64,000 bases of DNA from NCBI GenBank assembly GCA_024220505.1, contig JAKZZE010000025.1, positions 744,001-808,000 on the forward strand, written 5' to 3'. How positions within the stretch are numbered: the first letter of the stretch is position 1; each line of letters opens with the position of its first letter. This stretch comes from Rhizopus arrhizus. Its lineage: Eukaryota; Mucoromycota; Mucoromycetes; Mucorales; Rhizopodaceae. Under the pieces are notes generated by a model, which was given only the letters and a program-made list of their open reading frames with translations, made no database searches and was not told the origin of the DNA. The translations under genes were made by a program, and so were the position numbers. Below are positions 12,963-24,995 of this stretch, piece by piece.

Positions 12963-13771
12963 TTAAGCTTCTTTGGAAGCCTCAGGCTTTTCCTCTGAAG
13001 CAACAGGCTCAGTGGCATCCTCTTCAAGAGTAGCAGAAGCCAATGCAGCAGCAACCTTAGCAGTAGCATCAACATGGGGGACAAACTCAATAACAATTTC
13101 TTCGGGAAGATTAAGAATTTCTCGAAGTTGCTTACTATAAAATTCATGCCTTTTAGTCATTTTTGTTACACATTTTTTTTTTTTCTTGTGTACGTGATTT
13201 TTTCAACTTTTTCTTCATCCTTGCTTGTTTGAGTCCATAAGGCTACTCTATAAAAGGACTTTCTTACAGAAACAACAGCACCGCAAACCTCATCTTCTTC
13301 ATCTAATTGCTCACCAATGACAGCCAAGAGCTATACTAGCTTTTTAATAAAAAAAATCAAAAATAGAAAACACCTGGTGCTTACAAGGTTCATCCAATGC
13401 TCATTAATAGCATCGCCTGCCTTATTCTTGGGGAATTGAATTCCGTATTTACCACCTTCGGCGTTAGCAGGGTCTTCCCATTCAGGACGAATGCCTTGTT
13501 TGAAAAGGTGGAAGTTGGAATTAGGAGAAAGGTGGTTAATCTTACAGACATTGTTAAAAGTGCTATGCTCTTTCTTTAATAGGTCACTTTTTTTCTAAAC
13601 AGTGTGCTTTCATTACCTCCAAAAGTCTTCAACGTTTTCAATAGAAATGACCTCCTTCAAATTATCGGCCCAAGATTGGGCACTGGTCTTCTTGCCTGGG
13701 TTGTCAAACCATAAAGTCCAAGTGTTTTGAAGCGGGTGCTTGATTGAGTAATCAACAGCTGCAGAGGCCAT
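12963..13771 (-). CDS. Translation initiation factor eIF4E (mRNA cap-binding)
   Basis: Four exons: 13771-13617, 13562-13385, 13330-13194 and 13149-12963; 657 nt, 218 residues. HPLQNTWTLWFDNPGKK carries the first conserved Trp region. ENVEDFW then STFNNV form the next block, LFKQGIRPEWEDPANAEGG holds the W-E cap-stacking pair, and EVCGAVVSVRK..YRVALWT is the phosphate-contacting strand. The C-terminus extends beyond the fold with an Ala/Glu-rich tail (about 35 residues) ending EKPEASKEA. Intron 3 (13193-13150) has a weak AAAAG acceptor, but it is needed to keep the frame. The protein recruits capped mRNA to eIF4G in the cytoplasm. It is divergent from the eS6 gene, with starts about 570 bp apart. 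Confidence 0.95.
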
Positions 13772-14338
13772 ATTCTCGAATTAACAAAAAGTGGTTTTGG
13801 TCCCTTTCATTTTTTAAAAAAGGGAAAGTGGAGAGGACAGTATGCTAAGCCACACGGTAGTTACTTCCCAACTGCTTTTCTTTATATCAACCAACCATAC
13901 GATAGATACAGTGACTGGATTATTTATATTGTAGTTGAATTATAGTAAATAGGTTATGCTCATTCGTTTCTTCTTTATACTTATAAGCTTTACATGCAAT
14001 GGGATTAATTCTGTACGCAACTTTTCCACCACAAAAGTATGTTCTTTGTAATGAATCAGGATTAGAAAAGTTGATAAAGACAATTGAGTATACATCAGAA
14101 GCATTGTATTGGGTCTTAATAGTCATGAATATCCAAGATCAATACTCAACCAATGCATTAACAATCACTTGCATTACGTTGATTTATTTGTCCGACCACT
14201 GCATGGGCCGGACGAACTCCAAATTAGGATGGAGACAATCAAACAAAGTAAAGAGCATCCCCACATATTTTCATACACAGCGAAATAAAATCAAAAGAAA
14301 AGCTTAATGATAGAACTGTCCTTTCCATCTGACGAGTC
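13772..14338. promoter_or_regulatory. Shared divergent promoter region of eIF4E and eS6
   Basis: This 567-bp gap separates two divergently transcribed translation genes, so it must hold both promoters. Short frames on both strands (13920-14307) have no recognisable product. I could not identify a specific ribosomal-protein promoter motif. Confidence 0.45.
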
Positions 14339-15365
14339 ATGAAGGTGTGTGAATGGATTTTTGATGGATGGATGATTCTCTTGCAGTAACTGACCCATTA
14401 TTTAGTTGAACATCGCCAACCCAGCCACTGGCTGCCAAAAATTGATTGAAATTGAAGATGAACGTCGTCTGTAAGTAAATTCAAAAATCGGGAGAATGTG
14501 CAATGAGAGAGCGAAAATGAGATGGAGTATGTGGAGCGAGAAAGAAGTGAAATAAATACACCATAATTAATAATTGCAAAAAAGGGGGAGAGAAGGAGGA
14601 GGGGGGGGAGACATTTCGAATGAAACTGATTAACCTTATTTTTTTTTCTTAGCCGCGGTTTCTACGATAAGCGTATGGCCCAAGAAGTCTCTGGCGATAC
14701 TCTCGGTGACGAATTCAAGGGTTATGTATTCCGTATTACTGGTGGTAACGACAAACAAGGTTTCCCCATGAAACAAGGTGTTCTTTTACCTCACCGTGTT
14801 CGTTTGTTGATGTCTAAAGGTCACTCTTGTTACCGTCCTCGCCGTACTGGTGAACGCAAGAGAAAGTCTGTTCGTGGTTGTATCGTTGGCTCTGATCTCT
14901 CTGTCTTGTCTTTAGTTGTTGTTAAGCAAGGTGAACAAGATATTCCTGGTTTGACTGACACCACTGTTCCCAAGCGTCTTGGTCCCAAGCGTGCTTCCAA
15001 GATTAGAAGATTCTTCGTAAGCTTTAGACAAAAAAAAAAAGATAAGACTGTGTATTTAACAAATTTGTTTGTAGAACTTGTCCAAGGAAGACGATGTCCG
15101 TAAATATGTCATTCGCCGTGAAGTTCAACCAAAGACTGAGGGTAAGAAGGCTTACACCAAGGCTCCTAAAATCCAACGTCTTGTTACCCCTCGCACTCTT
15201 CAACACAAGAGACGTAGACAAGCTATTAAGCGTAGAAGAACCGAAGCTTCCCGTGAAGCTGAAGCCGAATACAAGCAATTGCTTGCTAAACGTGTTAAGG
15301 AAGCCAAGGATAAGAAGATTGAACGTCGTCGTACTTCTTCTATGCAAAAATCTGCATCTGCTTAA
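14339..15365 (+). CDS. RPS6: Small-subunit ribosomal protein eS6
   Basis: Four exons: 14339-14344 (only ATG AAG), 14406-14470, 14653-15016 and 15075-15365; 726 nt, 241 residues, normal for eS6. [24 protein letters not shown] is the eS6 N-terminus (joined across the 2-codon first exon). [40 protein letters not shown] and [15 protein letters not shown] follow. The C-terminal helix is Arg/Lys-rich and ends [13 protein letters not shown], the S6-kinase type phospho-acceptor cluster. Ser/Thr in basic context there is the classical TOR/S6K output. The second intron is long for this locus (182 bp) and G-rich; I saw no clear snoRNA in it. Confidence 0.97.
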
Positions 15366-15760
15366 ATTATTTCTTTAAAAAGGAATAAATTCATCCCTCC
15401 TTTTTTTAATCAACTTTTTTTTTTCATATAAACATTGTATCAAATCGGGTGTTACTCAGATAAGGGGATAGATGGGTACAAAGAGAAAAAACATCCGATC
15501 GGATTCTTCTTTGACAAACATGTCGTACATAAAATGCATCAAGATGATATAACCTGTAGAACCCCAGCCAAAAAAATGTAGAAATGATAAAAAAAAAAAA
15601 AAAGTGAGAAAAAAAAATACTCCAGAATTAATGCAGAAAGTCACGTTCCCCAAATGAATTATAACGTAATTTTAAGTGAATAAGCCCGTGTCCCTATAAA
15701 TTTCTTTTTCTTTTTCTTTTTTTTTCTTTTCTTTTTCATTTATTTTTTTTTAATCTCAAA
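15366..15760. other. Intergenic between eS6 and a small secreted peptide gene
   Basis: The eS6 3' region is followed by a CT-rich leader (15700-15758, repeated TTTTC units) directly before the next ATG. Pyrimidine-rich leaders like this are common in front of well-expressed fungal genes. Confidence 0.5.
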
Positions 15761-15949
15761 ATGAAATCTCTTAGTCTTATCACATTGGCTTTATTTTCCC
15801 TCTTGTCTGTTCAATCTTTACCTGTATTTGATGCAGAGTTAGCGGCAAGTCCTTGGATACATGAACGCCATATTAGTTATCGTGGTGGAAAAAGAGCGCC
15901 CAACTTAACTGCAGAGAAAAAAAATGTTAGCTTTGTTAAAAATGAATAA
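15761..15949 (+). CDS. Small secreted peptide precursor, unrecognised
   Basis: A single exon of 62 residues. MKSLSLITLALFSLLSVQS is a clean signal peptide. The mature part of about 43 residues contains one dibasic KR site (SYRGGKRAPNLTAEKK) and one N-glycosylation sequon, NLT; a second, NVS, lies nearer the end. There are no cysteines, which argues against a cysteine-rich effector or defensin. A KR site after a signal peptide is what Kex2-type proteases cut, so the product could be a processed peptide, but there is no internal repeat as in classical fungal pheromone precursors. A CT-rich leader precedes the ATG. No family is recognised; the coding call rests on the signal peptide and promoter context. 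Confidence 0.6.
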   Translation: MKSLSLITLALFSLLSVQSLPVFDAELAASPWIHERHISYRGGKRAPNLTAEKKNVSFVKNE

Positions 15950-17671
15950 TTGATCGTTACCATATACATGAACCATACACAGAATCAACCATGTAAATAT
16001 TTCTTGCTTATGCTATTTTGGTGCGAAAAAAAAAAAAAAAAAAAAAAAAAAAGATTCTGGAATCCATGTCTCTTTAGCTTTTTTATTAAATGAAATAAAA
16101 ATTCCTTTTTGTAAATAATATTTTTTCATATACGTTCTTTTGTATCTTTTATGGGCAAGTTTTAAACATGGTTCATCATTTTGTTTTTGTAAAATGACGA
16201 TAATTACTTTACACCAAAAAGCATTCCCGAGCCTTCCGATCACAATGCAAACACTAAACCACTATTTGAATTCCCGTCAAAGCACCAAAAGAAAGTTACA
16301 CTCAAAGAGTTCAAATTCAGCATGTTTACTGGCTTTTTTTTTTTTTTCCAGAGAATAGATTAGTATGACAATTCTTACTTTAATGAAGCAAATAGTAGCT
16401 GTAAGCTAAATTGAGTAAGTAGAGGAGAGATATATTACAAGACAAATTGATAAATATGAAAGTGTGATAGTAGGAGTGGAAGATGAACCACATTCTTGCT
16501 CCTTGAGTGAACTATTCATATACAAAGGAATATATATAACCATGACAGAATGTATTAATTTATGAATAAATCTGTTGGTAGACATCTAAATAAAGAAATA
16601 ATCAATGTTTGTCTTTTTATCCTCCCTTCTTATAAATCTGATCTACGTAAATAATGAAAAACAAGTATAACTATTTTTTACTTGTTATTAAATGTAGTTG
16701 AGCCAAAATAAGATTGCAGCTTATATAGCTTTGGATAATATTGTTAATGATTTAGTTTATTTATTATTTATAAAAAGACTTTTTTTTTAACTGTAGTAGC
16801 TTCAATACTCATTAAGCTGCATAAGAATACTTTATGCTTCATATGATATGTACTGATGATAGCTCACATGCAATCACTTTGTACAAAGCAAGATAATGAT
16901 CCATTATTTATTTATTTTTGCTACATGGTAACTTAGTAAAAATCGTCCTTTTTCTTTTATTAACTTTATTACCTTTTTTTCAACTTGGTCTCTTTATTTC
17001 TTATCTAAATGTATTTGGCAAATCAATAGGAAGGCTGTAAATTAAGAGCCATTAAAGAATTAAAAGAGCATAGTAACCTTGTATATGCTGATATTTACAA
17101 GACAATATTTTATTTACTTTGTTTAATGATATAAAAATACATTGTTAACCATACCATTATTACCATCAGATCGAAATGTTATTAAAATTGAATAAAACAG
17201 TTCACATTGTGTTACGGAATATTGCGAGCAAAAGAACAAGAAGCACATAAAGTACTATATTAATCGGAACATCTAGGCCAATTAAGGCTTAAAGAGCTTT
17301 TTAAAGTAATTGATAATAATGAATACTATGTTATAGTACTAATTGAAACAGTAACAATAATAATATTTTTGAAATGGCCTGTCTCCATCTTAAGCAATTG
17401 TTTGCTATAGCTAATAAATATCATTCTTATATACTTACATTTTCAAATTGAAATACCCTGTTACATAGCTATACGTAGAAAATAGTTGGCAAAAAATTCA
17501 ACAGTGTATTAATATTAGTTTTGAATACAAAAGTAAGAAAAAAGAAGGGGGGGGGGTTACGTATTGCGAGAAACAGGTTCTAGAAAAACTATGGTGTTCG
17601 TTTTGATAAGAGCAGTGATCTGTGTTTAACTAGGCGACAAACATTCTTGCAAACTATCTTTTATTTTGTAT
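15950..17671. other. Intergenic, 1.7 kb
   Basis: AT-rich, with an A27 run at about 16025-16051 and a T12 run near 16337. Frames on either strand (for example 16013-16358) are short, overlap each other across the homopolymer and look spurious. No RNA gene was seen. Confidence 0.5.
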
Positions 17672-18310
17672 TCAAAAAGTTGTACCTTCAGGAGGTTGTG
17701 GTAACTTTCTACCAACTGTGGCCATTTCTCTATTATCATAAGACATGTTTAATACAGATTATCTCAATCAATATCACTCCCCCTCCTTACCGTCGCAACT
17801 CAGTCAATACAGTCTCAAGTGTATAATTATTTCTCCAATTAGCAAGACAAGGCAATCGACTAGGCTCAACCTATCCAAGCATTTAGATCCCATTATCCTC
17901 AACAGAAGCTTTATAGAACTACCTTTCCATTTTGGGGATTGACGCTGGGTAAGTTGATTCTTGATACAAATTGAAAAGAAGGAGGTTGATTAGGATAATT
18001 ATCTCCACAATGTACTGTCAAACTATAAATACGGTTTTCATGAACAGACTAAAGAAACATAAATGTTTAAGTAGGCTATTTCCTTTACAGATAAAATAAG
18101 CTTACATGAGGTGCACCAAGAATAGTAGCATGCCAATTGTGCATTAAAAGATCATCATCTGCTAAACCATAACTACAAGCACCGTCTCCGAGACCCTTTT
18201 CTCCTTTCTCTAATTCTTCTAATAAACGGAAATTACGAGGAACTTGGAAAACATTTTAGTTTAATTTGAGTTATTTTCTAAATTCAACAAAATGCTTTAC
18301 CTTGTGTCAT
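17672..18310 (-). CDS. MMS2: Ubiquitin-conjugating enzyme variant Mms2/UEV1
   Basis: Five exons: 18310-18301, 18242-18106, 18048-17923, 17870-17791 and 17729-17672; 411 nt, 136 residues, matching Mms2 (about 137). [36 protein letters not shown] and [20 protein letters not shown] follow the UEV order. The later block [20 protein letters not shown] stands where an active E2 would carry its catalytic Cys, and the canonical HPN-Cys motif is absent. It ends [10 protein letters not shown]. UEVs lack catalysis and pair with Ubc13 to build K63-linked chains for DNA-damage tolerance (PCNA) and signalling. The 10-nt first exon was placed to join MTQ to VPRNF. Confidence 0.94.
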
Positions 18311-21039
18311 TATGAAAGATAATGTGCCTTTTTTTTTCGCAGAAAAAAATGTGCTTCAAATATTTTTATTTGGTTTTTTTTTTTTTTTTTTTTTTTTTTG
18401 CAAGAGGTTTATTCAATAACCGTTCAGTGACGTGCATTTAAATAAGGACAATATTTTAGAAGGTTATGCAATTGAGGACAAAGTCCTACGACAGCTCAAA
18501 ATTTACCAACAGTTAAACATTCAGTTATTTGTTACGATATTGCTATAAAAATTGAAGGACATTACTATATTTATTAAAAATGTAGACGAAAAAAGATCCG
18601 TCTATAACAGGTCTCGGACCTCATTAGTTCTTATGTCGGTGTATAACGATGGCCTTGCCTTCGTTTCAATTTCTACTAGTATTACAAAGTATTCTCCAAT
18701 TACTGTTTCCAGAAAAAATACAGGATAATAGTAATATTAACTAAAGGATATGTTTCGATGTTTATTGCAGTGAATTCAGTCTTCATTTTATAAAATTGAT
18801 TGAATCAAGATACCCCTGATGTTTATAAGGGTGCTATATATGAATTTGGCAGCGCCAGTACTCGATTGCTCTTCTATTTTGTCTCCTCTGTAAATAAGTA
18901 AAGTATAGTTAAACATCCTTTCTTCTTATCAAGAATAATACCCATTCTTGCTCAAAACTTGCTGTAAGATGGACATTCAGCATGTAGGCGCGACGCGTTG
19001 TTACACTGCTTTTTTTTCTGAACCTCGGAACTAATCTCTTTTGGTTCACGAATGACCGAGGTTACACCAAACGACTGAACACCAGACATGCTCCCGTTCC
19101 ATTGAAATTCTTTTAGTCCTCATGTCTCTGAAGCAACTATTTTTTTTAAAAAAAATAGTAAATGCTTTATCCAGTACTAGGTCTTTCTGAAATCATGTTC
19201 GCCCTGTCTTTATTGGCAGGATTATTATAGTAGCCCCTCCAGAACAAATACTCTTTTTTGCTGAGTAGCAAGCGTTTATGTTGATTACATTCTTTCGTGT
19301 TCAGTAATATGGCTCTTGATAGTAAAAATACCAGATATCTAATGTTTACATAAAAATTATCTGGGATTTTTTGGTGTATCGTCGGCGTTTCCATTGAAGC
19401 TTTATCAATTAGTGTATGTAAACATTAGAGTTATGCTGTACATTAAATTATCAATCCTTTTTTTTTTTTTTTTTTTGAAGTAATGCCTATTTAGAGCTCT
19501 GCATATACCAATATTTAATGTTGACCCCTTTTATTTTATTGAAGATTAAAACCATGTATACTTGCCATCGTATACTGCTCTCTATAGCACTGCATTAATT
19601 AAAGTGGCACTTTTTCAGAGAAAACCAAGTTTTCACTACAAGGTATGTATATAAAATAGTCATGAAATTGGATTTAATCTAATTTATTATAAACTTCAAA
19701 CACTCATAAAAAATAGACGAGTTTTTTCATGATTAATCATTCAGTTTGACCCCATTACCACCATCTCTTTTCTCTTTTTTATATGAGATTAATGTATTCT
19801 AGCATGAATAAATGTCAATGGTAACCTCATGAAGATATTGCGCTGAAGCTAATACCTGAGATGCCTTAAAAAATAGTGCAATTGCTTTAATAACCTGATT
19901 CGATAGCATTAAGCGGGACTTTTTGGACTGCGCTAATCCGTGTATTCACACATAGCCATTAGATACACCAGCCTTTGTCTTTCTTTTGACATCATCTTCA
20001 TTCTCAATGTCTAGAAATGCTCAAATAATTCCCTTTTAAAAATCAAATGCTCTTCCAAACTCAATTTAATTATAGTCCATCCACTTTTAACTAAATTCAT
20101 GCTATGGTAATCATCGACAGCATACCTAGCTAGTTGGTGTTTTAAATAAACAATAACTGTTCACCAAATGAAACGATATATGTTTGGAGCTGTAGTAGCC
20201 AACCTATGTGTACTTCACTATTGCCTAAAATAAAGATTTTTACTTGAGTACATCTACTTCATGCTTTACATACATGTCGTCAACTACTATATCACATGTA
20301 GCAAATACTTGTATACGATTTTTAATTATGAAGTTCATCATCAACTTTTATTTCTCTTTTACGTGATAATCTTAAGTGTACATATCAGATTTTTATTTAT
20401 ATGTCTGCTTTTCGGTTTCTTGGTATTTATAATACAAGCATTCTTTAGCATATGAAAGTGATCGTTTGTTTGAGCTATTGCTTTAAATTTAAAGTATGAA
20501 ACTTACAAACGGTATTTCAAGAATGACTCGTTTCCAAAAGTATACTCAAACAGTTCAGAGATGAAGTTGTAGAGAGCTATGTAGTTTAATAACTTCCTTA
20601 TGATTTGTAGTAATGCCTAAGTGACCTTAAAGATGAACGTCAGGTGTAATGCTACAGCACGGGATTATTTTGAGGCGTATATCCTATAAAAGATATTTGC
20701 TACTGTAAGTTATACTCTAATTCCATTGGTTGTGTGTGATTGCATAGATGCTATAAGTTTGCTTTTAGTCTAAACGAACTAATCCTGTCTATTTTTTTGC
20801 ATTTCATGTAAATGTTCTAAGAAACAGGAAATAGTTGTGATCACAAGTATGAAAGATATTAAATAGGATGTAAACTGTTACCTTGCTGGCTCTATGGCGC
20901 CAAATTTGCTCCAAGCTATTGATATCTGGCTTATAGGTGCACAAATTCAGACAGCTGGAGATAAACAAATATATACTATCAAATATTCAATACCAAAAGT
21001 TTTTTTTATCTAAATCCTTGAATCAATCAAGGTGATACA
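18311..21039. other. Intergenic, 2.7 kb
   Basis: Contains the UEV promoter side with a T24 tract (18373-18399), a perfect 8-bp stem AACCTCGG / CCGAGGTT with a 27-nt loop (about 19021-19063) and an AT-only palindrome near 19137-19160. A 75-codon minus-strand frame at 19167-19394 is unrecognised and may be chance. No gene is supported. Confidence 0.45.
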
Positions 21040-21377
21040 TGAGATATTCTCAGATAATAAAGTTGAAAAATAAAAGGAAGTAGCACTTAAAGACTTAGTG
21101 AACGAGTCTCTGTGTAAATTTCAAGACGAGAGAGAGAACCCATTTAATCAAACTGTGACTTTATATAGGAAATATAATTATTCAGGAACCAAAGTGAATT
21201 CAAGGTCAATTATAGTACTGAGCTTGATGAACAATATAAAAAATCTTATATGGTTAACATTGGAAAGAAGTTTTAAAGAATATGTAATAATATTATGTAT
21301 TCAGTACTTATTATTTCTTATATAAGATTTGAGTAATCTCATATAAGTAATAAGTACTTAATAAAGTAAATACGGCA
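21040..21377 (-). mobile_element. Solo LTR of a Ty3/gypsy-like element (family A)
   Basis: On the minus strand it runs from TGCCGTATTTAC (family consensus TGTCGTATTTAC) to ATATCTCA, 338 bp. It aligns along its length with the plus-strand LTR at 26523-26856; both share a TATATAA box, the stretch GGGTTCTCTCTCTCGTCTTG and the ATATCTCA end. The terminal T to C change and the lack of a matching target duplication (flanks ataca and actgt) suggest an older copy. Confidence 0.82.
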
Positions 21378-23460
21378 ACTGTGTTATCTAATAAAAACAA
21401 AAAAACTACAAAATTCAATGAGACTGAAAAAAAAAAAGGGCATACTTTTATTTAATGTCATTGTATCTAGTAATTATATCCTTTTCAAGATACTTTAATC
21501 AATTATAGCTGTAGATGTAGTATGAATAAACTTTAACATGAAGATCTGTTCTTGGTTAAGCAAATGGACTGCTTATAATTAATTTTTAAGTTGATATACT
21601 GTTCATTTATGTATCATTGTATCAGGAGCCATGTTAAACCAACCTGTACTGAGTTAAAGTAGTAGAATTAGTTATGACCAAATAATAGAAAAAAAAAATA
21701 ATGTAATAAATTTTCGTAAAACATTTATTGCTCTGATATCTTATAAATTGAATATGAATCATGTTTAAAGTATGTTGGGATACGACAACAACGCATACTC
21801 TAGTAACTTCAAGATAGTTAACTTATTTATATTTGTTTTTGCCTTTTTGATTGATGTTTTATTGAAGTTATACAATAATTTGCTGATATACGCCGTTTCG
21901 AATGCTTATTACGAAATTGGATTAAATTGCTGTATGCTTACTGCCTTCAATACGTACTTTGATTACCTTGTTCATTTTCAATTTTTAGCTTAAATAAACA
22001 ACTTCATATGGTATTTGAAAACCTGGATCATGACCGATAGTGATTGCTGAATTACTATCACAGTAAGCTTATACTCATTATCATCCTATCAATATGAAAG
22101 GAAAGGCCACAAGTGGTTACGAATTTTGACGATGGTCCATGATTTATCGATTTTTAAGTAAAAGCAGAAATCAAAAATAAGAAAAACATGGAAAACAGAA
22201 CATAAATAAAATAAAACTGAGAAAGTAATAAAGAAAAAGGTCTAATGTTCACCATTGCTTATAAATAATACCGTCAAGTTGCACCAATCTGTATATTTTT
22301 TACTTCATATCTTTATTACTGAAGAAGACAGGAGCAATTCAGCCTGTTTTATTCACAAAAATAAAAATGGAAATTTCAATAGGTCTCAAAATTATATATG
22401 ACCTTATTTAATAATATATGTCCAGAGTTTATATACTTTTCACAATGTAGATATTAATATATGTACTATGCAGATGACTAAACGTTACATGTTATTATTC
22501 AGATCGTTATATAATTTAATATAAACACTTGCTCTTTAATTATCAGTCTATTTTGGTAGATATACATACATGTTAATAAGTCTACATTTCCATATACGCA
22601 CATTATTAGTCGTTAATAATGCTTGATTGCTATGCAATGATTATCTTTGGAGCACAACACTGTCTATTCCAAGGAGAAAATTCACTTATGCTAAATAGTC
22701 ATATGTTCCTTAAAGCCTGGCACCTTGTACACGACTCATTATTTAGTTAGGATTTCTTCATAAACACTCGTAATCCTTTCTTGTCTTCTCTTTATTCGTA
22801 GCTTATATTTCTTGGGGTAAATATCCCGACAGCTTTTGCTCAACGTTCAAACAAGTTAAATATACGTATTTTAAACTAATATAAACACTGTTTGGCTATA
22901 TTACCATTAAAACTTAAACTTTCATGCATTAACACATTATGTTATGTAATTCATGTGTAACATTCTACTAAAAAAAGAGAATAAAGAGGGCATTCGATCA
23001 AATTACCATGAATATTCTCTATTTTGGTTTACAACGGCATTTGCATTGAAAATTCTATCTTTTCCGATAGTTGTAAGATGATATATAGAAGGGGATGGGA
23101 GACAAATTACCTTAGCGAAGTGGCCAAGTTCTTTCTGCTGGATTAGTCTCTCGTCTGGCGGCACTAGTTCCAAGCTCTATGATCGCTTTGTCTTTGTTCG
23201 TGGGTTAAGCCCAGTTATTAAAAAATGATTCTTATGATGACCAGCTAAAGAGCGGCATCCGAATAAAACCCTCATACACACAAAAAAAAAAGGGATATGG
23301 AAGGATGCATGATCTGTTATGTGCATTGTACAAATCAGCAAAAAGACGTCACAATAACACGAAAACTCAAATGTAATACAAATAATGTCATAGACACGTA
23401 TCCTTTTTTATTTTTTTAGTTTTATTTATTCTCTTCTCTTCTTTTTTTAATAGCTAAAAA
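21378..23460. other. Intergenic upstream of the PEBP gene
   Basis: AT-rich. A 73-codon hydrophobic frame at 21772-21993 has no recognisable family. A tRNA-like stretch near 23112-23215 does not fold properly. The last 60 bp before the PEBP start are CT-rich, as at other promoters in this window. Confidence 0.45.
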
Positions 23461-24178
23461 ATGGTCCTTATTACATCTGATATGAATATTTCGAATGCCT
23501 TAAAGAAGGCAGAAATCATGCCAAACAGTAAGTATTTATTTGAACTAAGTTCTCTCTTTTAATTTTGGTTCGAATTTTAGTTGTTCCAGAGGGGTTTTCT
23601 CCTTTAACTTTATTAGATATCAAATACTCTAGTGGAGAAGACGTTGCTCTTGGAAATTTTATAAAGCCTTCTGATTCTGCCGAAGCGCCCAAGATTAATT
23701 TCATTGCTCCTGATAAAGATTCTCAGTACACCCTTTTAATGGTAACATGAACCTTAGTTGCTTTTTTGCTGTAAAGCATAAATTCTTACTCATTTACATC
23801 GGTAGGTTGATCCTGATGCGCCATCAAAAGAAAATCCAAAGTTATCACCCTACCGCCATTGGGTTGTTGTCAATATTCCTAGTACGTACACAAAAAGATG
23901 AATGAAAGATATAGTGCGATGATTAAACTTGTATCACCATAGGTTCTACTGATTTTGCTGCTGCTAGCCAAATGGCCTCTTACATTGGCCCTGCCCCTCC
24001 ACCAAATACGCGCGACCACCGATATATCTTCTTACTTTACAAGCAGCCTGCAAAATACTCAAACTTCCAAGCATTGTCGGAAGAACCTAGCAAATTCGAT
24101 TACAAGGCTTTTGTTCAAAACAACAGCCTTGAACTTGTTTCTGTTAACTTTTTCATTTCAAGAAACGATGATAACTAA
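23461..24178 (+). CDS. Phosphatidylethanolamine-binding protein (PEBP/TFS1 family)
   Basis: Four exons: 23461-23527, 23581-23741, 23806-23881 and 23943-24178; 540 nt, 179 residues, the normal PEBP size. Motifs in order: IVPEGFSPLTLLDIKY near the start, LLMVDPDAPSKENPKLSPYRHWVVVNIP (the DPDxP and GxxHW-type anion-binding pocket, split by intron 2), GPAPPPNTRDHRYIFLLYKQP (the second conserved block), then a C-terminal helix. PEBPs bind anionic phospholipids; yeast Tfs1 inhibits carboxypeptidase Y and a Ras-GAP. There is no signal peptide, so the product is cytosolic. Exon 1 begins right after a CT-rich leader. Confidence 0.94.
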
Positions 24179-24995
24179 AAACAAAATAAACATCAAATCA
24201 TAAGCTGTTTTTTAATAATACAACCGCATCTTATATTTTAAAAAAGGCTGAACAAGTATCAATTTACGTTTTATATATCGTATTGTAACAAATTCAAAAT
24301 GTCTTTCTTTTATCAATTATATAAATTATTTGTGCCAACAATTTACCAATTGCAACTCAAGAGCCTTCTTCTGCAGTACTGAGTTGTTACTTATTATAAT
24401 GCACGGAAACGGTTGTTGTATAATGGTAACTTAAGAAAAGATAAAAACAAAGATCAAGAAATAGTTTGGATACTTTTTGAGACTGATCTTTACTTCAGTT
24501 TTAAGTAAAAATAATAATTGTTCTAATTGAAGGCAGGTATTTATATCTTATTGAGTGAGTGGCTTGATATCTTCTGTTGTAAGCGTTCTTCTAATCTTCA
24601 TGTACTTTAGCAAGTGTCATCTATAATTATGATTATAAAAACTTTTCATTTGTTCTTTTGTATGTCTGCCATAGGTTATCTTTTATTCTGGGAATTCCTC
24701 ACTGATTTGAATAACGTTATTTTACGCGTTATTTCAATTATGTGAAAGATTAGCAATATTCCTGATATTGGATTGGATCTTGTTATTTTAGTTGATACTT
24801 CTTCTTATCAAAAAACTCTCATTAATACAAAGCATATTCTAAAAGAACATGTTTAATTGGAATTGATTGTATGATCTTATTTAAATAAACTTGTATTTTT
24901 ATTTTATTTAATTATGATCATGTATTAAGACTTATATTTATCAATGTCTACTACGATCAGTTACTGTTCTACAACATAATCCCTCCCAGGTATGA
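24179..24995. other. Intergenic with possible LTR debris
   Basis: After the PEBP 3' flank, the segment near 24474-24505 (ACTTTTTGAGACTGA...) recurs at 26039-26070. The two copies bracket the decayed integrase at 24996-25985 and may be remnants of its LTRs. The match is short, so this is tentative. Confidence 0.35.

Noticed and set aside
14471..14652. snoRNA inside the long second intron of the eS6 gene
   Set aside because: No convincing C/D or H/ACA boxes were visible.
19167..19394. 75-codon minus-strand frame with a KKEYLFWRGYYNN stretch
   Set aside because: No family recognised, no start context or splice partners; chance frame is more likely.
21772..21993. Small hydrophobic membrane protein
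   Set aside because: Composition follows the AT-rich background; no promoter, splice or family support.
23105..23215. tRNA-Ser/Leu-like string (GTGGCCAAG, later TTCGTGGG)
   Set aside because: No pairing acceptor or T stem could be drawn; at best a decayed tRNA.
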